This document shows, piece after piece, positions 35,262 to 46,655 of a stretch of 64,000 bases of DNA. This DNA is from Pseudomonas lini (GTDB lineage: Bacteria > Pseudomonadota > Gammaproteobacteria > Pseudomonadales > Pseudomonadaceae): NCBI RefSeq assembly GCF_030812475.1, contig NZ_JAUSSR010000006.1:186001-250000 (forward strand), given 5' to 3'. The translations under genes were made by a program, and so were the position numbers. Each line of letters starts with the position of its first letter. The first letter of the stretch is position 1. The notes under the pieces were generated by a model, which saw only the letters and a program-made list of their open reading frames with translations, did no database searches and was not told the origin of the DNA.

Positions 35262-35280
35262 ACTCCGGGCACTCGAAACA

Positions 35281-35374
35281 CCTGTAGGAGCCGGCTTGCC
35301 GGCGAAGACGGTGTATCAGTCAGCAGTGATGTTGAATGTTACGGCCCCTTCGCCGGCAAGCCGGCTCCTACATT
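35281..35374. repeat. REPIN (GGAGCCGGCTTGCCGGCGA type)
   Basis: Near-perfect inverted arms; spacer with GTATCAGTCAGCAGTGATG and TTGAATGTTACGG. Between convergent genes. Confidence 0.92.
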
Positions 35375-35399
35375 GTCATGCGTTGGCTGTGAGATCGGG

Positions 35400-36140
35400 T
35401 TACTGCTTTTCCAGCAACCACTTGCGCTCACCCGGCGTGAACTGAGGCATCTCGTCAGCCTGCGCCGTGTTCACGGCCTGCAGAATCTCCAGCTCTTTGC
35501 CCTTGCGCGCAAAGATCCAGGTATTGCCCTGGCCGTTCAGTTGCAACCACATGTTGTCGTTGCCGCCACTCATCGAAGCGCAATCACCGGCCAGGCACAG
35601 GGCATAGCGATCCGCCCCCGGCAAACCGGCAACCTGGCCGTCGGCCTGGAATTGCACGGTGTTGCCTGCACTGGGCCCGTTGATGACTTTCCAGCTGCCA
35701 CCCATATACGAGGAATACAGCGCGCGCTCGAAACTGGCGCCAAGTGGTGCGCCCGCCGGCACCTGAACCTGTGCGCGGTCGAAGACCTGCTCCGGCTCGT
35801 TCTCGCTGGCGGCCTGGCTCAATTGTTTGCCATCGCGCTTGAGCTCACTACCGGCGCTGCCATAAAAGTCGACTTTCCAGGCGCCGGACTGTTCGCCCAA
35901 CAGCTTGCCGTCGACATTTTCAAAACCGTTGGTATAGCGGGCCTGACTGGCCTTGGTGTTCACGTCCCACTCCAGGTTCGGACCATAGGCCTGGAGCGCT
36001 TCACGCAGGGGGCCGCCTTTGGATGCAGCATCGATCGCCACCTGGTTGATCCAGGTGCCGCTGATGTCACGATCGGCGGGGTTGCTGGCACATCCGCCCA
36101 AGAACAGGGCGATCAGCGAGAGAGCAAGCGCTTGGCGCAT
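35400..36140 (-). CDS. Predicted outer-membrane lipoprotein, function unknown
   Basis: A 246-residue protein with a lipobox (LIALFLGGCASNP, lipidated Cys at residue 17). The mature part starts DRDISGTWINQVAIDAA and has repeats of beta-rich segments ending in a short KWLLEKQ tail. I do not recognise a named domain. The start is the ATG at 36140 after GGAA; the frame is open to 36275 but those residues are encoded by the ridA 3' region. It probably follows ridA in one transcript (73-base gap). Confidence 0.75.
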   Translation of the reverse strand: MRQALALSLIALFLGGCASNPADRDISGTWINQVAIDAASKGGPLREALQAYGPNLEWDVNTKASQARYTNGFENVDGKLLGEQSGAWKVDFYGSAGSELKRDGKQLSQAASENEPEQVFDRAQVQVPAGAPLGASFERALYSSYMGGSWKVINGPSAGNTVQFQADGQVAGLPGADRYALCLAGDCASMSGGNDNMWLQLNGQGNTWIFARKGKELEILQAVNTAQADEMPQFTPGERKWLLEKQ

Positions 36141-36213
36141 GGTGGAATCCTTTCTGAACGCTTTTTTCTGCAGCATCAGCAGCGCAGCCCATCGAGGGCT
36201 GCGCCGTATGCAT

Positions 36214-36594
36214 TTACTCGATGACCAGGATGGCATCCATTTCAACCTGCGAACCCTTCGGCAGGGCAGCGACACCGATGGCGGCGCGGGCAGGGTAAGG
36301 CTGGTCGAAGTACTTGCCCATGATCTCGTTGACCTTGGCGAAGTGGCTCAGGTCGGTGAGGAAGATGTTCAGTTTGACGATGTCCTTGAACGAACCACCG
36401 GCGGCTTCGGCCACGGCCTTCAGGTTCTCGAACACCTGGACGGTCTGGGCTTCGAAGCCTTCGACCAGTTCCATGGTTTTCGGGTCAAGAGGAATTTGAC
36501 CCGACATGTAAACGGTGTTGCCAGCCTTGATCGCCTGGGAATAAGTACCGATGGCGGCCGGGGCCTTGTCGCTGGTGATAACAGTCTTGGTCAT
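36214..36594 (-). CDS. ridA: RidA-family enamine/imine deaminase
   Basis: A 126-residue trimeric cytoplasmic protein that removes reactive 2-aminoacrylate. [20 protein letters not shown] near the start, [18 protein letters not shown] and the closing [18 protein letters not shown] are the family signature, with the conserved Arg of [15 protein letters not shown] precedes the ATG. Part of a block ridA-spoT-rpoZ-gmk read leftward; 24 bases follow spoT. Confidence 0.94.
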   Translation of the reverse strand: MTKTVITSDKAPAAIGTYSQAIKAGNTVYMSGQIPLDPKTMELVEGFEAQTVQVFENLKAVAEAAGGSFKDIVKLNIFLTDLSHFAKVNEIMGKYFDQPYPARAAIGVAALPKGSQVEMDAILVIE

Positions 36595-36618
36595 GAATGA
36601 CTCCTTGTAATGAATGGG

Positions 36619-38724
36619 CTACGCGCGCATGCGGGTGATGCGGATTACCCCGGTCAGGGCGCGCAGTTTCTTGATCACACGGGCCAGGTGCACGCGGTCG
36701 TGTACGCTGACCACCAGTTGGACCACGCTGATGCGACCATCGCGTTCGTCCATGCTGATTTTTTCGATATTGCCGTCGGCCGCGTTGACGCTGCTGGCCA
36801 GCAAGGCGATCAAACCGCGCTGGTGTTCCAGCTCGACGCGCAGTTCGACGTTGAATTCGCCGGTGACATCCTTGGCCCACGAGAGCTGGATGCATTTTTC
36901 CGGGTTGTGACGGATTTCGCTGATGTTGCGGCAGTTGTCCAGGTGCACGACCATGCCTTTGCCCGCGGACAGGTGGCCGACGATCGGGTCGCCCGGGATC
37001 GGCGTACAGCACTTGGCGTAGCTGAGCACCAGGCCCTCGGTACCACGAATCGCCAGCGGACCTTCCGGGCTGGGCAACTGTTCGCCTTCGCCGAGCAGGC
37101 GACGGGCGACGACATAGGCCATGCGATTGCCCAGGCCGATGTCTTCGAGCAGGTCTTCGATCAATTCCAGGCGGTACTCGGTCAGCATCGCCTTGACGCG
37201 CTCGGCCGGGACTGTGTCCAGGGAGCTGTCGAAACCATTGAGGACCTTATTCAGCAGGCGTTCGCCCAGGCTGATGGATTCGGAGCGGCGTTGCAGTTTC
37301 AGCGCATGGCGGATGTGGGTCCGCGCCTTACCGGTCACCACGAAGTTCAGCCATGCCGGATTCGGCCGTGCGCCAGGCGCGCTGACGATCTCGACCGTGG
37401 AGCCGCTTTGCAGCGGTTCGGACAGCGGTGCGAGACGACGGTTGATCCGACAGGCAATGCAGCTGTTGCCCACATCGGTGTGCACCGCGTAGGCGAAGTC
37501 CACCGCCGTGGAGCCTTTTGGCAGCTCCATGATCCGGCCCTTGGGGGTGAACACGTAGACCTCGTCCGGGAACAGGTCGATCTTCACGCTCTCGATGAAT
37601 TCCAGCGAGTTGCCAGCGCGTTGCTGCATCTCCAGCACGCCTTTGACCCACTGGCGAGCGCGGGCGTGAGTGCCCTTGGGCTGCTCGTCGCCGCTGGATT
37701 TGTACAGCCAGTGCGCAGCGATGCCGTTGTTGGCCATCTCTTCCATTTCACGGGTGCGGATCTGGATCTCGATCGGAACACCGTGCATGCCGAACAGCGT
37801 GGTATGCAGCGACTGGTAACCGTTGGCCTTGGGAATCGCGATGTAATCCTTGAACCTCCCTGGCAATGGCTTGTACAAATTATGCACAGCGCCCAGCACA
37901 CGGTAGCAGGTATCGACCTTGTCGACGATGATCCGGAACGCATAGACGTCCATGATCTCGTTGAAGGCCCGACGCTTGCCGCGCATTTTCTTGTAGATGC
38001 CGTAGAGGTGTTTCTGACGACCGCTGACCTCGCCCTGGATGCCGTCGATGGCCAGGCAGTGGCTGAGGGATTCTTCGATCTTGTTGACGATTTCCTTGCG
38101 GTTGCCCCGGGCGCGCTTGACCGCCTGGTAGATCCGCGCGGAACGCATCGGGTGCATGGCCTTGAAGCCCAGGTCCTCGAATTCTATGCGGATGGCGTGC
38201 ATGCCCAGCCGATTGGCGATGGGTGCATAGATTTCCAGGGTTTCCTTGGCGATCCGCCGGCGCTTTTCGCCGGACAGCACTTCCAGGGTGCGCATGTTGT
38301 GCAGGCGGTCGGCCAGCTTTACCAGGATCACGCGTATATCGCGCGCCATGGCCATGGCCATTTTCTGGAAGTTTTCCGCCTGGGCTTCGGCTTTGGTCTC
38401 GAAATTCATCTGGGTCAGCTTGCTGACCCCGTCGACCAATTCGGCCACGGTTTCGCCGAACTGCGCTTGCAGCGCTTCCTTGGCAATCCCGGTGTCTTCG
38501 ATCACGTCATGGAGCATGGCCGCCATCAGGCTCTGATGGTCCATGTGCATGTCGGCAAGAATATTCGCCACCGCAAGAGGATGCGTGACGTACGCCTCAC
38601 CGCTACGGCGGCGCTGGCCGTCGTGGGCTTGTTCGGCGTAGAAGTACGCTCGGCGGACCAGGTTGACCTGGTCCTTGCCGAGGTAGGTCGATAAGCGAGC
38701 GGCGAGGGCGTCTATGCTCGGCAT
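36619..38724 (-). CDS. spoT: Bifunctional (p)ppGpp synthetase/hydrolase
   Basis: A 701-residue regulator of the stringent response. The hydrolase HD domain is intact (residues about 20-150; MAAMLHDVIEDTG), so hydrolysis is expected. The synthetase domain (about 230-350) has RQKHLYGIYKKM and AFRIIVD. A TGS domain follows (VFTPKGRIMELPKGSTAVDF, about 385-445) and a C-terminal ACT domain ends the protein. It lies next to rpoZ, the omega subunit of RNA polymerase. Confidence 0.97.
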   Translation of the reverse strand: MPSIDALAARLSTYLGKDQVNLVRRAYFYAEQAHDGQRRRSGEAYVTHPLAVANILADMHMDHQSLMAAMLHDVIEDTGIAKEALQAQFGETVAELVDGVSKLTQMNFETKAEAQAENFQKMAMAMARDIRVILVKLADRLHNMRTLEVLSGEKRRRIAKETLEIYAPIANRLGMHAIRIEFEDLGFKAMHPMRSARIYQAVKRARGNRKEIVNKIEESLSHCLAIDGIQGEVSGRQKHLYGIYKKMRGKRRAFNEIMDVYAFRIIVDKVDTCYRVLGAVHNLYKPLPGRFKDYIAIPKANGYQSLHTTLFGMHGVPIEIQIRTREMEEMANNGIAAHWLYKSSGDEQPKGTHARARQWVKGVLEMQQRAGNSLEFIESVKIDLFPDEVYVFTPKGRIMELPKGSTAVDFAYAVHTDVGNSCIACRINRRLAPLSEPLQSGSTVEIVSAPGARPNPAWLNFVVTGKARTHIRHALKLQRRSESISLGERLLNKVLNGFDSSLDTVPAERVKAMLTEYRLELIEDLLEDIGLGNRMAYVVARRLLGEGEQLPSPEGPLAIRGTEGLVLSYAKCCTPIPGDPIVGHLSAGKGMVVHLDNCRNISEIRHNPEKCIQLSWAKDVTGEFNVELRVELEHQRGLIALLASSVNAADGNIEKISMDERDGRISVVQLVVSVHDRVHLARVIKKLRALTGVIRITRMRA

Positions 38725-38780
38725 GATAATTCCTGCCGTTCGTTGTGACCCCGCGCCGTGCTACGTCGACCAGGCATGGC

Positions 38781-39044
38781 TTAGACAGCCTCGTTGGACT
38801 CGTCCTCGAACGCTGCGAACAGCGGTTCGTCTTCGACGATTTCAGCATTGGCGATGAACTCGTAGCTCATCAGGCCTTCAGCGATTTCACGCAGCGCTAC
38901 CACGGTAGGCTTGTCGTTTTCCCACTGAACCAGTGGCTCTTTGCCGCCGGTGGCCAGTTGACGGGCACGTTTGGTGGACAGCATGACCAGCTCAAAACGG
39001 TTTTCCACGTGGTTCAGGCAGTCTTCAACAGTTACGCGGGCCAT
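38781..39044 (-). CDS. rpoZ: RNA polymerase omega subunit
   Basis: An 87-residue protein. [19 protein letters not shown] and [18 protein letters not shown] are characteristic. Omega helps assemble RNA polymerase and forms part of a ppGpp site, which suits its place next to spoT. GAGGAA precedes the ATG. A terminator-like hairpin lies between gmk and rpoZ, so rpoZ may have its own promoter. Confidence 0.97.
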   Translation of the reverse strand: MARVTVEDCLNHVENRFELVMLSTKRARQLATGGKEPLVQWENDKPTVVALREIAEGLMSYEFIANAEIVEDEPLFAAFEDESNEAV

Positions 39045-39107
39045 GGTATTCCTCGGAGCGAATGCAATATGCGCGCTGCCCGGTTGGGCGAGCGGACTCG
39101 ACAGTTT

Positions 39108-39144
39108 AAAAAATCACCAGCGTTTAGGGAAGCGCTGATTTTTT
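39108..39144 (-). terminator. Hairpin with A/T tails between gmk and rpoZ
   Basis: AAAAAATC..AGCG pairs with CGCTGATTTTTT (three-base bulge), with T-runs in both directions. It lies about 65 bases after the gmk stop and may end part of the gmk transcripts before rpoZ-spoT. Confidence 0.6.
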
Positions 39145-39210
39145 ACCGGCCTCTTCAACGCGCTATAAGTGCCAATGTAAAGCCGTTGAAGCACTTTTGG
39201 GAAGAGCTGT

Positions 39211-39843
<633 letters not shown>

Positions 39844-40707
39844 TTACTCAATATTCTGTACTTGTTCGCGCATCTGCTCGATCAACACCTTGAGGTTGAC
39901 CGCCGCCTGGGTACTGCGCGGGTCGAAGGCTTTGGAGCCCAATGTATTGGCTTCGCGGTTGAGCTCCTGCATCAGGAAGTCCAGGCGCCGACCGGCCGCG
40001 CCGCCGGCCTTGAGCACCCGGCGAACTTCGATGATGTGGGTGCTCAGGCGATCCAGTTCTTCGGCGACGTCGCTCTTCTGGGCGAGCATGACCATTTCCT
40101 GTTCCAGGCGCTGCGGGTCCATTTCGGCTTTCATGTCGGCAAAACGGTCGAGGACTTTCTGACGCTGGGTCGCGAGCATCTGCGGGACCAGTACACGCAG
40201 GGTCACCACATCTTCTTCAATGGACGTCAGGCGATCATTGATCAAGCGCGCCAGCTCCGCGCCTTCACGCTCGCGGCCAGCCTTGAGCTCTTTCAAGCCT
40301 TCGTTGAACAGCGTCAGCGCTTCGGCGCTCAAGGCTTGCGGGTCGGTGGCGTCGCCCACCAGCACGCCGGGCCAGGCCAGCACTTCCAGCGGATTGAGTG
40401 CGGCCGGATTCTTGATCAGGCTGGCGATGGTCTCGGCAGCCGCGACCAATTGCGCCGCGCGCTCACGGTCCACTTGCAAGGGTTTCTCGGTGTTTTCTTC
40501 GGTGAAGCGCAAGGTGCATTCGAGCTTGCCGCGGGAGATTCCCTGGCGCAGCGCTTCGCGGACCACGCCTTCGAGGTCGCGAAACGATTCCGGCAGGCGC
40601 AGATGCGGCTCCAGGTAGCGGCTGTTGACCGAGCGCAGTTCCCAGCTCAGGGTGCCTTGGGCACCGGCTTTCTCGACGCGGGCGAAGGCGGTCATGCTGT
40701 GCACCAT
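39844..40707 (-). CDS. YicC-family endoribonuclease-like protein
   Basis: A 287-residue protein. [20 protein letters not shown] and [19 protein letters not shown] at the N-terminus, and [20 protein letters not shown] with [15 protein letters not shown] at the C-terminus, are the YicC/DUF1732 signatures. E. coli YicC has been reported as an RNase. I use the ATG at 40707 (AGGT upstream); one at 40743 adds 12 residues. Divergent from rph, another RNase, across a 268-base gap. Confidence 0.92.
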   Translation of the reverse strand: MVHSMTAFARVEKAGAQGTLSWELRSVNSRYLEPHLRLPESFRDLEGVVREALRQGISRGKLECTLRFTEENTEKPLQVDRERAAQLVAAAETIASLIKNPAALNPLEVLAWPGVLVGDATDPQALSAEALTLFNEGLKELKAGREREGAELARLINDRLTSIEEDVVTLRVLVPQMLATQRQKVLDRFADMKAEMDPQRLEQEMVMLAQKSDVAEELDRLSTHIIEVRRVLKAGGAAGRRLDFLMQELNREANTLGSKAFDPRSTQAAVNLKVLIEQMREQVQNIE

Positions 40708-40975
40708 GGAGGTACCTCGCAATTCAGGTTCAGGCGTCACCAAAGGTTTCGCTTACCTGATCAATATGAATTTAAGCCCAGAGGCAACAAAGGCGCAGGA
40801 TTGTAGCGCAGTGGGGCGGATGCGCCCAAACACACCGTGTCACAAAGAGCTGCAGGCCGTCGGCTATGCTCTATTGCGGGCCTTCAGTCGTCGGCTGGAA
40901 TTTTTAGAAGTGCCCAGGCGCGGCCCGCGGCTCTATAATGCTCGGCAGTTTTCCGTCCCCGTACAGGTATGCCCT

Positions 40976-41698
40976 ATGAAACGTCCAAGTGGTCGCGCTG
41001 CCGATCAGCTCCGCTCGATCCGCATTACCCGCAACTACACCAAACACGCCGAGGGATCTGTACTGGTCGAGTTCGGTGATACCAAGGTCATCTGCACCGT
41101 CAGCGTCGAAAACGGCGTGCCGCGGTTCCTCAAAGGTCAGGGCCAGGGTTGGTTGACCGCCGAGTACGGCATGCTGCCGCGCGCTACCGGCGAGCGTAAC
41201 CAGCGTGAAGCGAGCCGTGGCAAGCAAGGCGGCCGTACCCTGGAAATCCAGCGCCTGATCGGTCGCTCCCTGCGCGCTTCGCTGGACATGTCCAAGCTGG
41301 GCGACGTCACCCTGTACGTCGACTGCGACGTGATCCAGGCCGACGGCGGCACCCGCACCGCGTCCATCACCGGCGCCATGGTTGCACTGGTCGACGCCTT
41401 GAAAGTGATCAAGAAACGCGGCGGCCTGAAAGGTGGCGATCCGCTCAAGCAGATGATCGCTGCTGTTTCGGTCGGCATGTATCAGGGCGAGCCGGTGCTC
41501 GACCTCGACTACCTGGAAGACTCGGCTGCCGAGACTGACCTGAACGTGGTGATGACCAGTACCGGCGGTTTCATCGAAGTCCAGGGCACCGCCGAAGGTG
41601 CGCCGTTCCAGCCTGAAGAGTTGAACGCCATGCTGGAACTGGCGAAGAAAGGGATGAGCGAAATCTTCGAACTGCAGAAGGCTGCACTGGCCGACTGA
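40976..41698 (+). CDS. rph: Ribonuclease PH
   Basis: A 240-residue phosphorolytic 3'-5' exoribonuclease that trims tRNA precursors. [37 protein letters not shown] and the [19 protein letters not shown] active-site region are intact, so this is not the truncated E. coli K-12 form. The frame is open upstream to 40625, but the standard start is at 40976. Confidence 0.97.
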   Translation: MKRPSGRAADQLRSIRITRNYTKHAEGSVLVEFGDTKVICTVSVENGVPRFLKGQGQGWLTAEYGMLPRATGERNQREASRGKQGGRTLEIQRLIGRSLRASLDMSKLGDVTLYVDCDVIQADGGTRTASITGAMVALVDALKVIKKRGGLKGGDPLKQMIAAVSVGMYQGEPVLDLDYLEDSAAETDLNVVMTSTGGFIEVQGTAEGAPFQPEELNAMLELAKKGMSEIFELQKAALAD

Positions 41699-41726
41699 TC
41701 GAACCCGATCCAGGCAGGAGGACGTT

Positions 41727-42095
41727 ATGAGTGACGAGCAACAGCTGCTTCCCACGCCGAGCAAAGAGGTTCGGCAATGGGCGATGTTTTGTCACCTGTC
41801 CGCCCTGCTGGGGATCTGGATTCCATTCGGTACGCTGATCGGGCCGCTGATTCTGTGGCAGATAAAACGCGAGATGGACCCGTTTGTCGATGCGCAGGGC
41901 AAAGAGGCGCTGAACTTTCAGATCACCGTCGCGATTGCTTCCGCCATTTCCATCTTGCTGATGGTGGTGGTCATCGGGTTCTTCCTGATCGGACTGGTGG
42001 CGATCGGTGCGCTGGTGCTGACGATCATCGGCGGTGTGAAGGCCAATGAAGGGGTGCCTTACCGGTATCCCTTTACCTGGCGGCTGATCAAGTAG
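41727..42095 (+). CDS. DUF4870 membrane protein
   Basis: A 122-residue protein with three hydrophobic segments. RQWAMFCHLSALLGIWIPFG, then PLILWQIKREMDPFVDAQGK and EALNFQITVAIA are the DUF4870 (formerly Tic20-like) signature. GGCAGGAGG precedes the ATG, 28 bases after rph, so it may share its transcript. Function unknown. Confidence 0.9.
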   Translation: MSDEQQLLPTPSKEVRQWAMFCHLSALLGIWIPFGTLIGPLILWQIKREMDPFVDAQGKEALNFQITVAIASAISILLMVVVIGFFLIGLVAIGALVLTIIGGVKANEGVPYRYPFTWRLIK

Positions 42096-42110
42096 CCACG
42101 ACGCAGATCC

Positions 42111-42205
42111 ATTGCGGGAGCGAGCCTGCTCGCGATAGCGTCCCTTCGGCCACTGAATAGGGTGACTGACACGACGCCATCGCGAGCAGGCTCGCTCCCA
42201 CATTG
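42111..42205. repeat. REPIN (GGGAGCGAGCCTGCTCGCGA type)
   Basis: Inverted arms around GTCCCTTCGGCCACTGAATA. Between convergent genes. Confidence 0.9.
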
Positions 42206-42221
42206 AAAACTCAGCGCGCAC

Positions 42222-42250
42222 AAAAAAGCCGACAGTGATGTCGGCTTTTT
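42222..42250. terminator. Bidirectional terminator between DUF4870 gene and crc
   Basis: AAAAAAGCCGACA pairs with TGTCGGCTTTTT around GTGA; good T-runs in both directions. Confidence 0.9.
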
Positions 42251-42269
42251 CGCATGTGCGATAAAACGC

Positions 42270-43049
42270 TTAAATGGTCAGCGTCCAGTCGTAGTCCACG
42301 ATCAGCGGTGCGTGCTGCGAAAACCGCGGCTGCCGTGGCAAACGTGCGCTGCGTACAAAGCGGCGCAGGCCCGGGGTCAGCAACTGATAGTCGAAACGCC
42401 AACCGAGGTTGAGCATTTCTGCCTGTTCGTTGTCCGGCCACCAGCTGTACTGGTCACCTTCACGGCTGACTTCACGCAGGGCATCGACATACCCCATATT
42501 GCCGACAATCTCGTCCATCCAGGCACGTTCAGGTGCCAGGAAGCCCGGGGATTGCTGGCTGTCGCGCCAGTTCTTGATATCCAGCTTCTGTTGCGCCACG
42601 TACAGCGAGCCACAATAAATGTACTCGCGCCGCTTGCGTCGCTGTTTATCCAGATAACGGGCGAAATCGTCCATTAGCTTGAACTTCTGGTTCAAGTCTT
42701 CATCGCCGTTCTGCCCTGAAGGGAGCAGCAAGGTCGCGATGCTGACCTTGTCGAAATCGGCTTGCAGGTAGCGCCCGTAGCGGTCGGCCGTCTCGAAGCC
42801 GAGACCGCTGATGACTGCCTTCGGTTGCAACCGCGAATACAAAGCCACGCCACCCTGGGCGGGAACTTCGGCTTCGCAGGCATAAAGGAAGTAGCCATCC
42901 AGTTGGAAGGCTGGATCGTCCAGTTCAAAGGCGGAGGCGCGGGTGTCCTGCAGGCAGATGACGTCGGCATTCTGTGCTTGCAGCCAACTGAGCAACCCTC
43001 GCTCCACTGCAGCCTGAATACCATTGACGTTCACACTGATGATCCGCAT
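42270..43049 (-). CDS. crc: Catabolite repression control protein Crc
   Basis: A 259-residue protein of the exonuclease III/EEP fold. MRIISVNVNGIQAAVERGLL, DVICLQDTRASAFELDD and the C-terminal FSQHAPLIVDYDW are the Crc type. Several catalytic residues of exonuclease III are changed (for example LQDT where the enzyme has the metal-binding Glu), consistent with the known non-enzymatic role: Crc works with Hfq to repress translation of catabolic mRNAs. Start is the ATG at 43049. Divergent from pyrE across 82 bases, as in other pseudomonads. Confidence 0.96.
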   Translation of the reverse strand: MRIISVNVNGIQAAVERGLLSWLQAQNADVICLQDTRASAFELDDPAFQLDGYFLYACEAEVPAQGGVALYSRLQPKAVISGLGFETADRYGRYLQADFDKVSIATLLLPSGQNGDEDLNQKFKLMDDFARYLDKQRRKRREYIYCGSLYVAQQKLDIKNWRDSQQSPGFLAPERAWMDEIVGNMGYVDALREVSREGDQYSWWPDNEQAEMLNLGWRFDYQLLTPGLRRFVRSARLPRQPRFSQHAPLIVDYDWTLTI

Positions 43050-43131
43050 AAATGGCCCCAAAAATCGCGTGCGTGTATGATACACGGCGTCAACCTAATT
43101 AGCTAAATCCGTGGTATTTGGGGTTTTTTTC

Positions 43132-43776
43132 ATGCAAGCGTATCAGCGCGATTTCATTCGTTTTGCCATCGATCGCGGCGTTTTGCGCTTCGGCGAGTTC
43201 ACCCTGAAGTCCGGGCGCACTAGTCCTTACTTCTTCAACGCCGGCCTGTTCAACTCAGGAAAGGCCCTGGCGCAGCTGGGTCGTTTCTATGCGGCAGCCA
43301 TCGTCGAGAGCGCCATTCCCTTCGACGTACTGTTTGGCCCGGCCTACAAAGGCATCCCCTTGGCGGCGACCACTGCAGTGGCCCTGGCCGAACACCATGA
43401 GCGTGATTTGCCATGGTGCTTCAACCGCAAGGAGGCCAAGGCCCACGGCGAAGGCGGCAGCCTGGTGGGCGCGCCATTGACCGGCGACGTGCTGATCATC
43501 GACGACGTGATCACCGCGGGTACCGCGATCCGTGAAGTGATGCAGATCATTGCTTCCCAGGAGGGTGCCAAGGCGGCGGGCGTGCTGATCGCCCTGAACC
43601 GACAGGAGCGTGGCAACGGCGAGTTGTCGGCGATCCAGGAAGTGGAGCGCGACTTCGGCATCCCGGTGATCAGCATTGTTTCGCTGAACCAGGTGCTCGA
43701 GTTCCTGGCTGACGATCCGCAGCTCAAGCAACACCTGCCGGCAGTTGAAGCCTACCGCGCACAGTTCGGCGTCTGA
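43132..43776 (+). CDS. pyrE: Orotate phosphoribosyltransferase
   Basis: A 214-residue enzyme that makes orotidine 5'-phosphate from orotate and PRPP in pyrimidine synthesis. [35 protein letters not shown] and the PRPP loop [13 protein letters not shown] are intact. The ATG at 43132 follows GGGG; an in-frame start at 43111 is unlikely. A possible -10 TATGAT lies at 43076-43081. A REPIN and a strong terminator follow. Confidence 0.97.
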   Translation: MQAYQRDFIRFAIDRGVLRFGEFTLKSGRTSPYFFNAGLFNSGKALAQLGRFYAAAIVESAIPFDVLFGPAYKGIPLAATTAVALAEHHERDLPWCFNRKEAKAHGEGGSLVGAPLTGDVLIIDDVITAGTAIREVMQIIASQEGAKAAGVLIALNRQERGNGELSAIQEVERDFGIPVISIVSLNQVLEFLADDPQLKQHLPAVEAYRAQFGV

Positions 43777-43778
43777 TT

Positions 43779-43861
43779 CTGTAGGAGCCGGCTTGCTGGC
43801 GAACCATGCGACGCAGGGTGTCAGGTATGCCGCTTTCGCTGGCAAGCCAGCTCCTACAGGG
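43779..43861. repeat. REPIN (GGAGCCGGCTTGCTGGCGA type)
   Basis: Inverted arms with a short spacer, directly after pyrE. Confidence 0.9.
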
Positions 43862-43905
43862 ATGTCGGCGAATGGGCCGCCGCCGGTTTGTCAGATGTGC
43901 CGCGC

Positions 43906-43946
43906 AAAAAAAGACCCCGCTCAGCCAGGCTGAGCGGGGTCTTTTT
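43906..43946. terminator. Strong bidirectional terminator between pyrE and argB
   Basis: AAAAAGACCCCGCTCAGC pairs perfectly with GCTGAGCGGGGTCTTTTT around CAG. Confidence 0.95.
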
Positions 43947-43957
43947 GCAGGTGTTGC

Positions 43958-44863
<906 letters not shown>

Positions 44864-44902
44864 TCAGGGCTCCGGCACTTCGATAAAGGGCGCTTCAATA
44901 AA

Positions 44903-46300
44903 TCAAAACGGTAGTTGGAGATCAGGTGCAACACGCTTCAACTGGACTTTGAACACGTCCTTGATGCGCTGCAGTTCAGCCTCGTCATCGGCCTCGAAAC
45001 GCAGCACCAGCACCGGCGTGGTGTTGGAGGCGCGAACCAGGCCCCAGCCTTTGGCGTAGTCGACTCGCACGCCGTCGATGGTGGTCAGGTCAGCGCCTTC
45101 GCCCCACTTCGCATCGTGCAATGCATCAATGATGCTGAATTTGCTCTCTTCGGTCACATGGATATTGATTTCCGGCGTAGAAATATCGTTCGGGAAGGTC
45201 GCAAACAACTCTTCCGCGGTGGATTTTTCCTTGCTGAGGATCTCCAGCAGACGCGCGGCGCTGTAGATGCCGTCGTCGAAACCGAACCAGCGCTCCTTGA
45301 AGAAGATGTGGCCGCTCATTTCGCCGGCCAACAGGGCCCCGGTTTGCTTCATTTTCTTTTTGATCAACGAGTGACCGGTCTTCCACATGAGCGGACGACC
45401 GCCATATTCCTTGATCAGTGGGGTCAGGCGGCGGGTGCATTTGACGTCGAAGATGATTTCCGCGTCCGGGTTGCGCGCCACGACATCGCGGGCGAACAGC
45501 ATCAGCAGGCGGTCGGGGTAAACGATGCTGCCGGTGTTGGTCACTACGCCGACGCGGTCGCCGTCACCGTCGAAGGCCAGACCCAGGTCGGCCTTGGTTT
45601 CCTTGACCTTGGCGATCAGGTCGACGAGATTTTCTGGCTTGCCCGGATCCGGATGATGGTTCGGGAAGTTACCGTCAACCTCGCAGAACAGCGGGATGAC
45701 TTCGCAGTTCAGGGCTTCGATCAGCTGCGGGGCGATAACGCCAGCCGCGCCGTTGCCGCAGTCGACAACCACCTTCAGGCGCCGGGCGAGCTTGATGTCC
45801 TGGACGATTTCGGTGTTGTAGCGATCGAGGATCTCGACCTGGGTGATGGTGCCCTGGCCGCTGCTCAGGTTGTTGGTCTTGAGGCGATCGTGCAGGGCCT
45901 GGATCTGTTCGTTGGCCAAGGTATCGCCAGCGATGACGATCTTGAAGCCGTTGTAATTCGACGGGTTGTGGCTGCCGGTCAGCATGACGCCGGATTTGCC
46001 TGCCAGTACGTTGGCGGCGTAATACAGCGCAGGGGTTGGCACCAGGCCGACGTCGCTGACGTGGCAACCGCTTTCCGCCAGGCCCTTGATCAGTTGTTCT
46101 ACCAGTTCCGGGCCGGACAGGCGACCGTCGCGGCCAACCGAAACATTGGGTTCGTTCTGGGCCAGGCTCTGGGAGCCGATGGCGCGACCAAGCCAATAAG
46201 CGGTTTCAGCGTTCAAGAATTCCGGGACGGTGCCGCGAATATCGTAGGCGCGGAAGATGCTGTCGGGGAACTTGGGTGCGACGTTTGCCGGGGTGCTCAT
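44903..46300 (-). CDS. algC: Phosphomannomutase/phosphoglucomutase
   Basis: A 465-residue enzyme that interconverts mannose-6-P/-1-P and glucose-6-P/-1-P for alginate, LPS and other polysaccharides. The phosphoserine loop MLTGSHNPSNYNG, the metal loop FDGDGDRVGV and the sugar loop GEMSGHIFF are present. SIFRAYDIRGTVPEF starts the first domain. The upstream 355 bases contain a REP-type repeat and no recognised regulator site. Confidence 0.96.
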   Translation of the reverse strand: MSTPANVAPKFPDSIFRAYDIRGTVPEFLNAETAYWLGRAIGSQSLAQNEPNVSVGRDGRLSGPELVEQLIKGLAESGCHVSDVGLVPTPALYYAANVLAGKSGVMLTGSHNPSNYNGFKIVIAGDTLANEQIQALHDRLKTNNLSSGQGTITQVEILDRYNTEIVQDIKLARRLKVVVDCGNGAAGVIAPQLIEALNCEVIPLFCEVDGNFPNHHPDPGKPENLVDLIAKVKETKADLGLAFDGDGDRVGVVTNTGSIVYPDRLLMLFARDVVARNPDAEIIFDVKCTRRLTPLIKEYGGRPLMWKTGHSLIKKKMKQTGALLAGEMSGHIFFKERWFGFDDGIYSAARLLEILSKEKSTAEELFATFPNDISTPEINIHVTEESKFSIIDALHDAKWGEGADLTTIDGVRVDYAKGWGLVRASNTTPVLVLRFEADDEAELQRIKDVFKVQLKRVAPDLQLPF

Positions 46301-46655
46301 TACTGGGAATGCTCCATCTTGAAAGTGGCTGGACCTGCCGGTGAAAAACTCGCCGGCTGGCTCAAACTGAAGGGTATGACGGTGTTTTCAGCAGAGAGTT
46401 CGTGGTGTGTAAAGGCCATGCCACCTGCATTTGCAAGGAAATCACCGGCCAATCCCTTGATTTTGAGCCGTAAACCTTCCAGATGAATTTTGTACAAATT
46501 TCAGAAAACATTGCCCCTGTGGCGAGGAGCTTGCTCCCGCTGGGCTGCGAGCGGCCCCAGGATTTTGTGGGCGCTGCGCACCCAAGCGGGACGGTGCGGC
46601 GTTCCGACAAGCTCCCTCGCCACACAAATCCCTCACCCTGGGTATCGCGTGCTGA
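46301..46655. other. Gene-free region between algC and dut
   Basis: About 355 bases. The half next to dut is filled by a REP-type inverted repeat (listed separately). The half next to algC presumably holds its promoter. I see no coding frame of merit. Confidence 0.5.
46514..46626. repeat. REP-type inverted repeat of a second family (TGTGGCGAGGAGCTTGCTCCCG)
   Basis: TGTGGCGAGGAGCTTGCTCCCG at the left is inverted against AAGCTCCCTCGCCACA at the right. An internal GCTGGGCTGCGAGCGGCCCC and GTTCCGACAAG differ from the other REPINs in the window. Confidence 0.75.

Noticed and set aside
36610..38694. Long plus-strand open frame opposite spoT
   Set aside because: Mirror frame of spoT with no domain, and a composition rich in His, Asp, Ala and Val.
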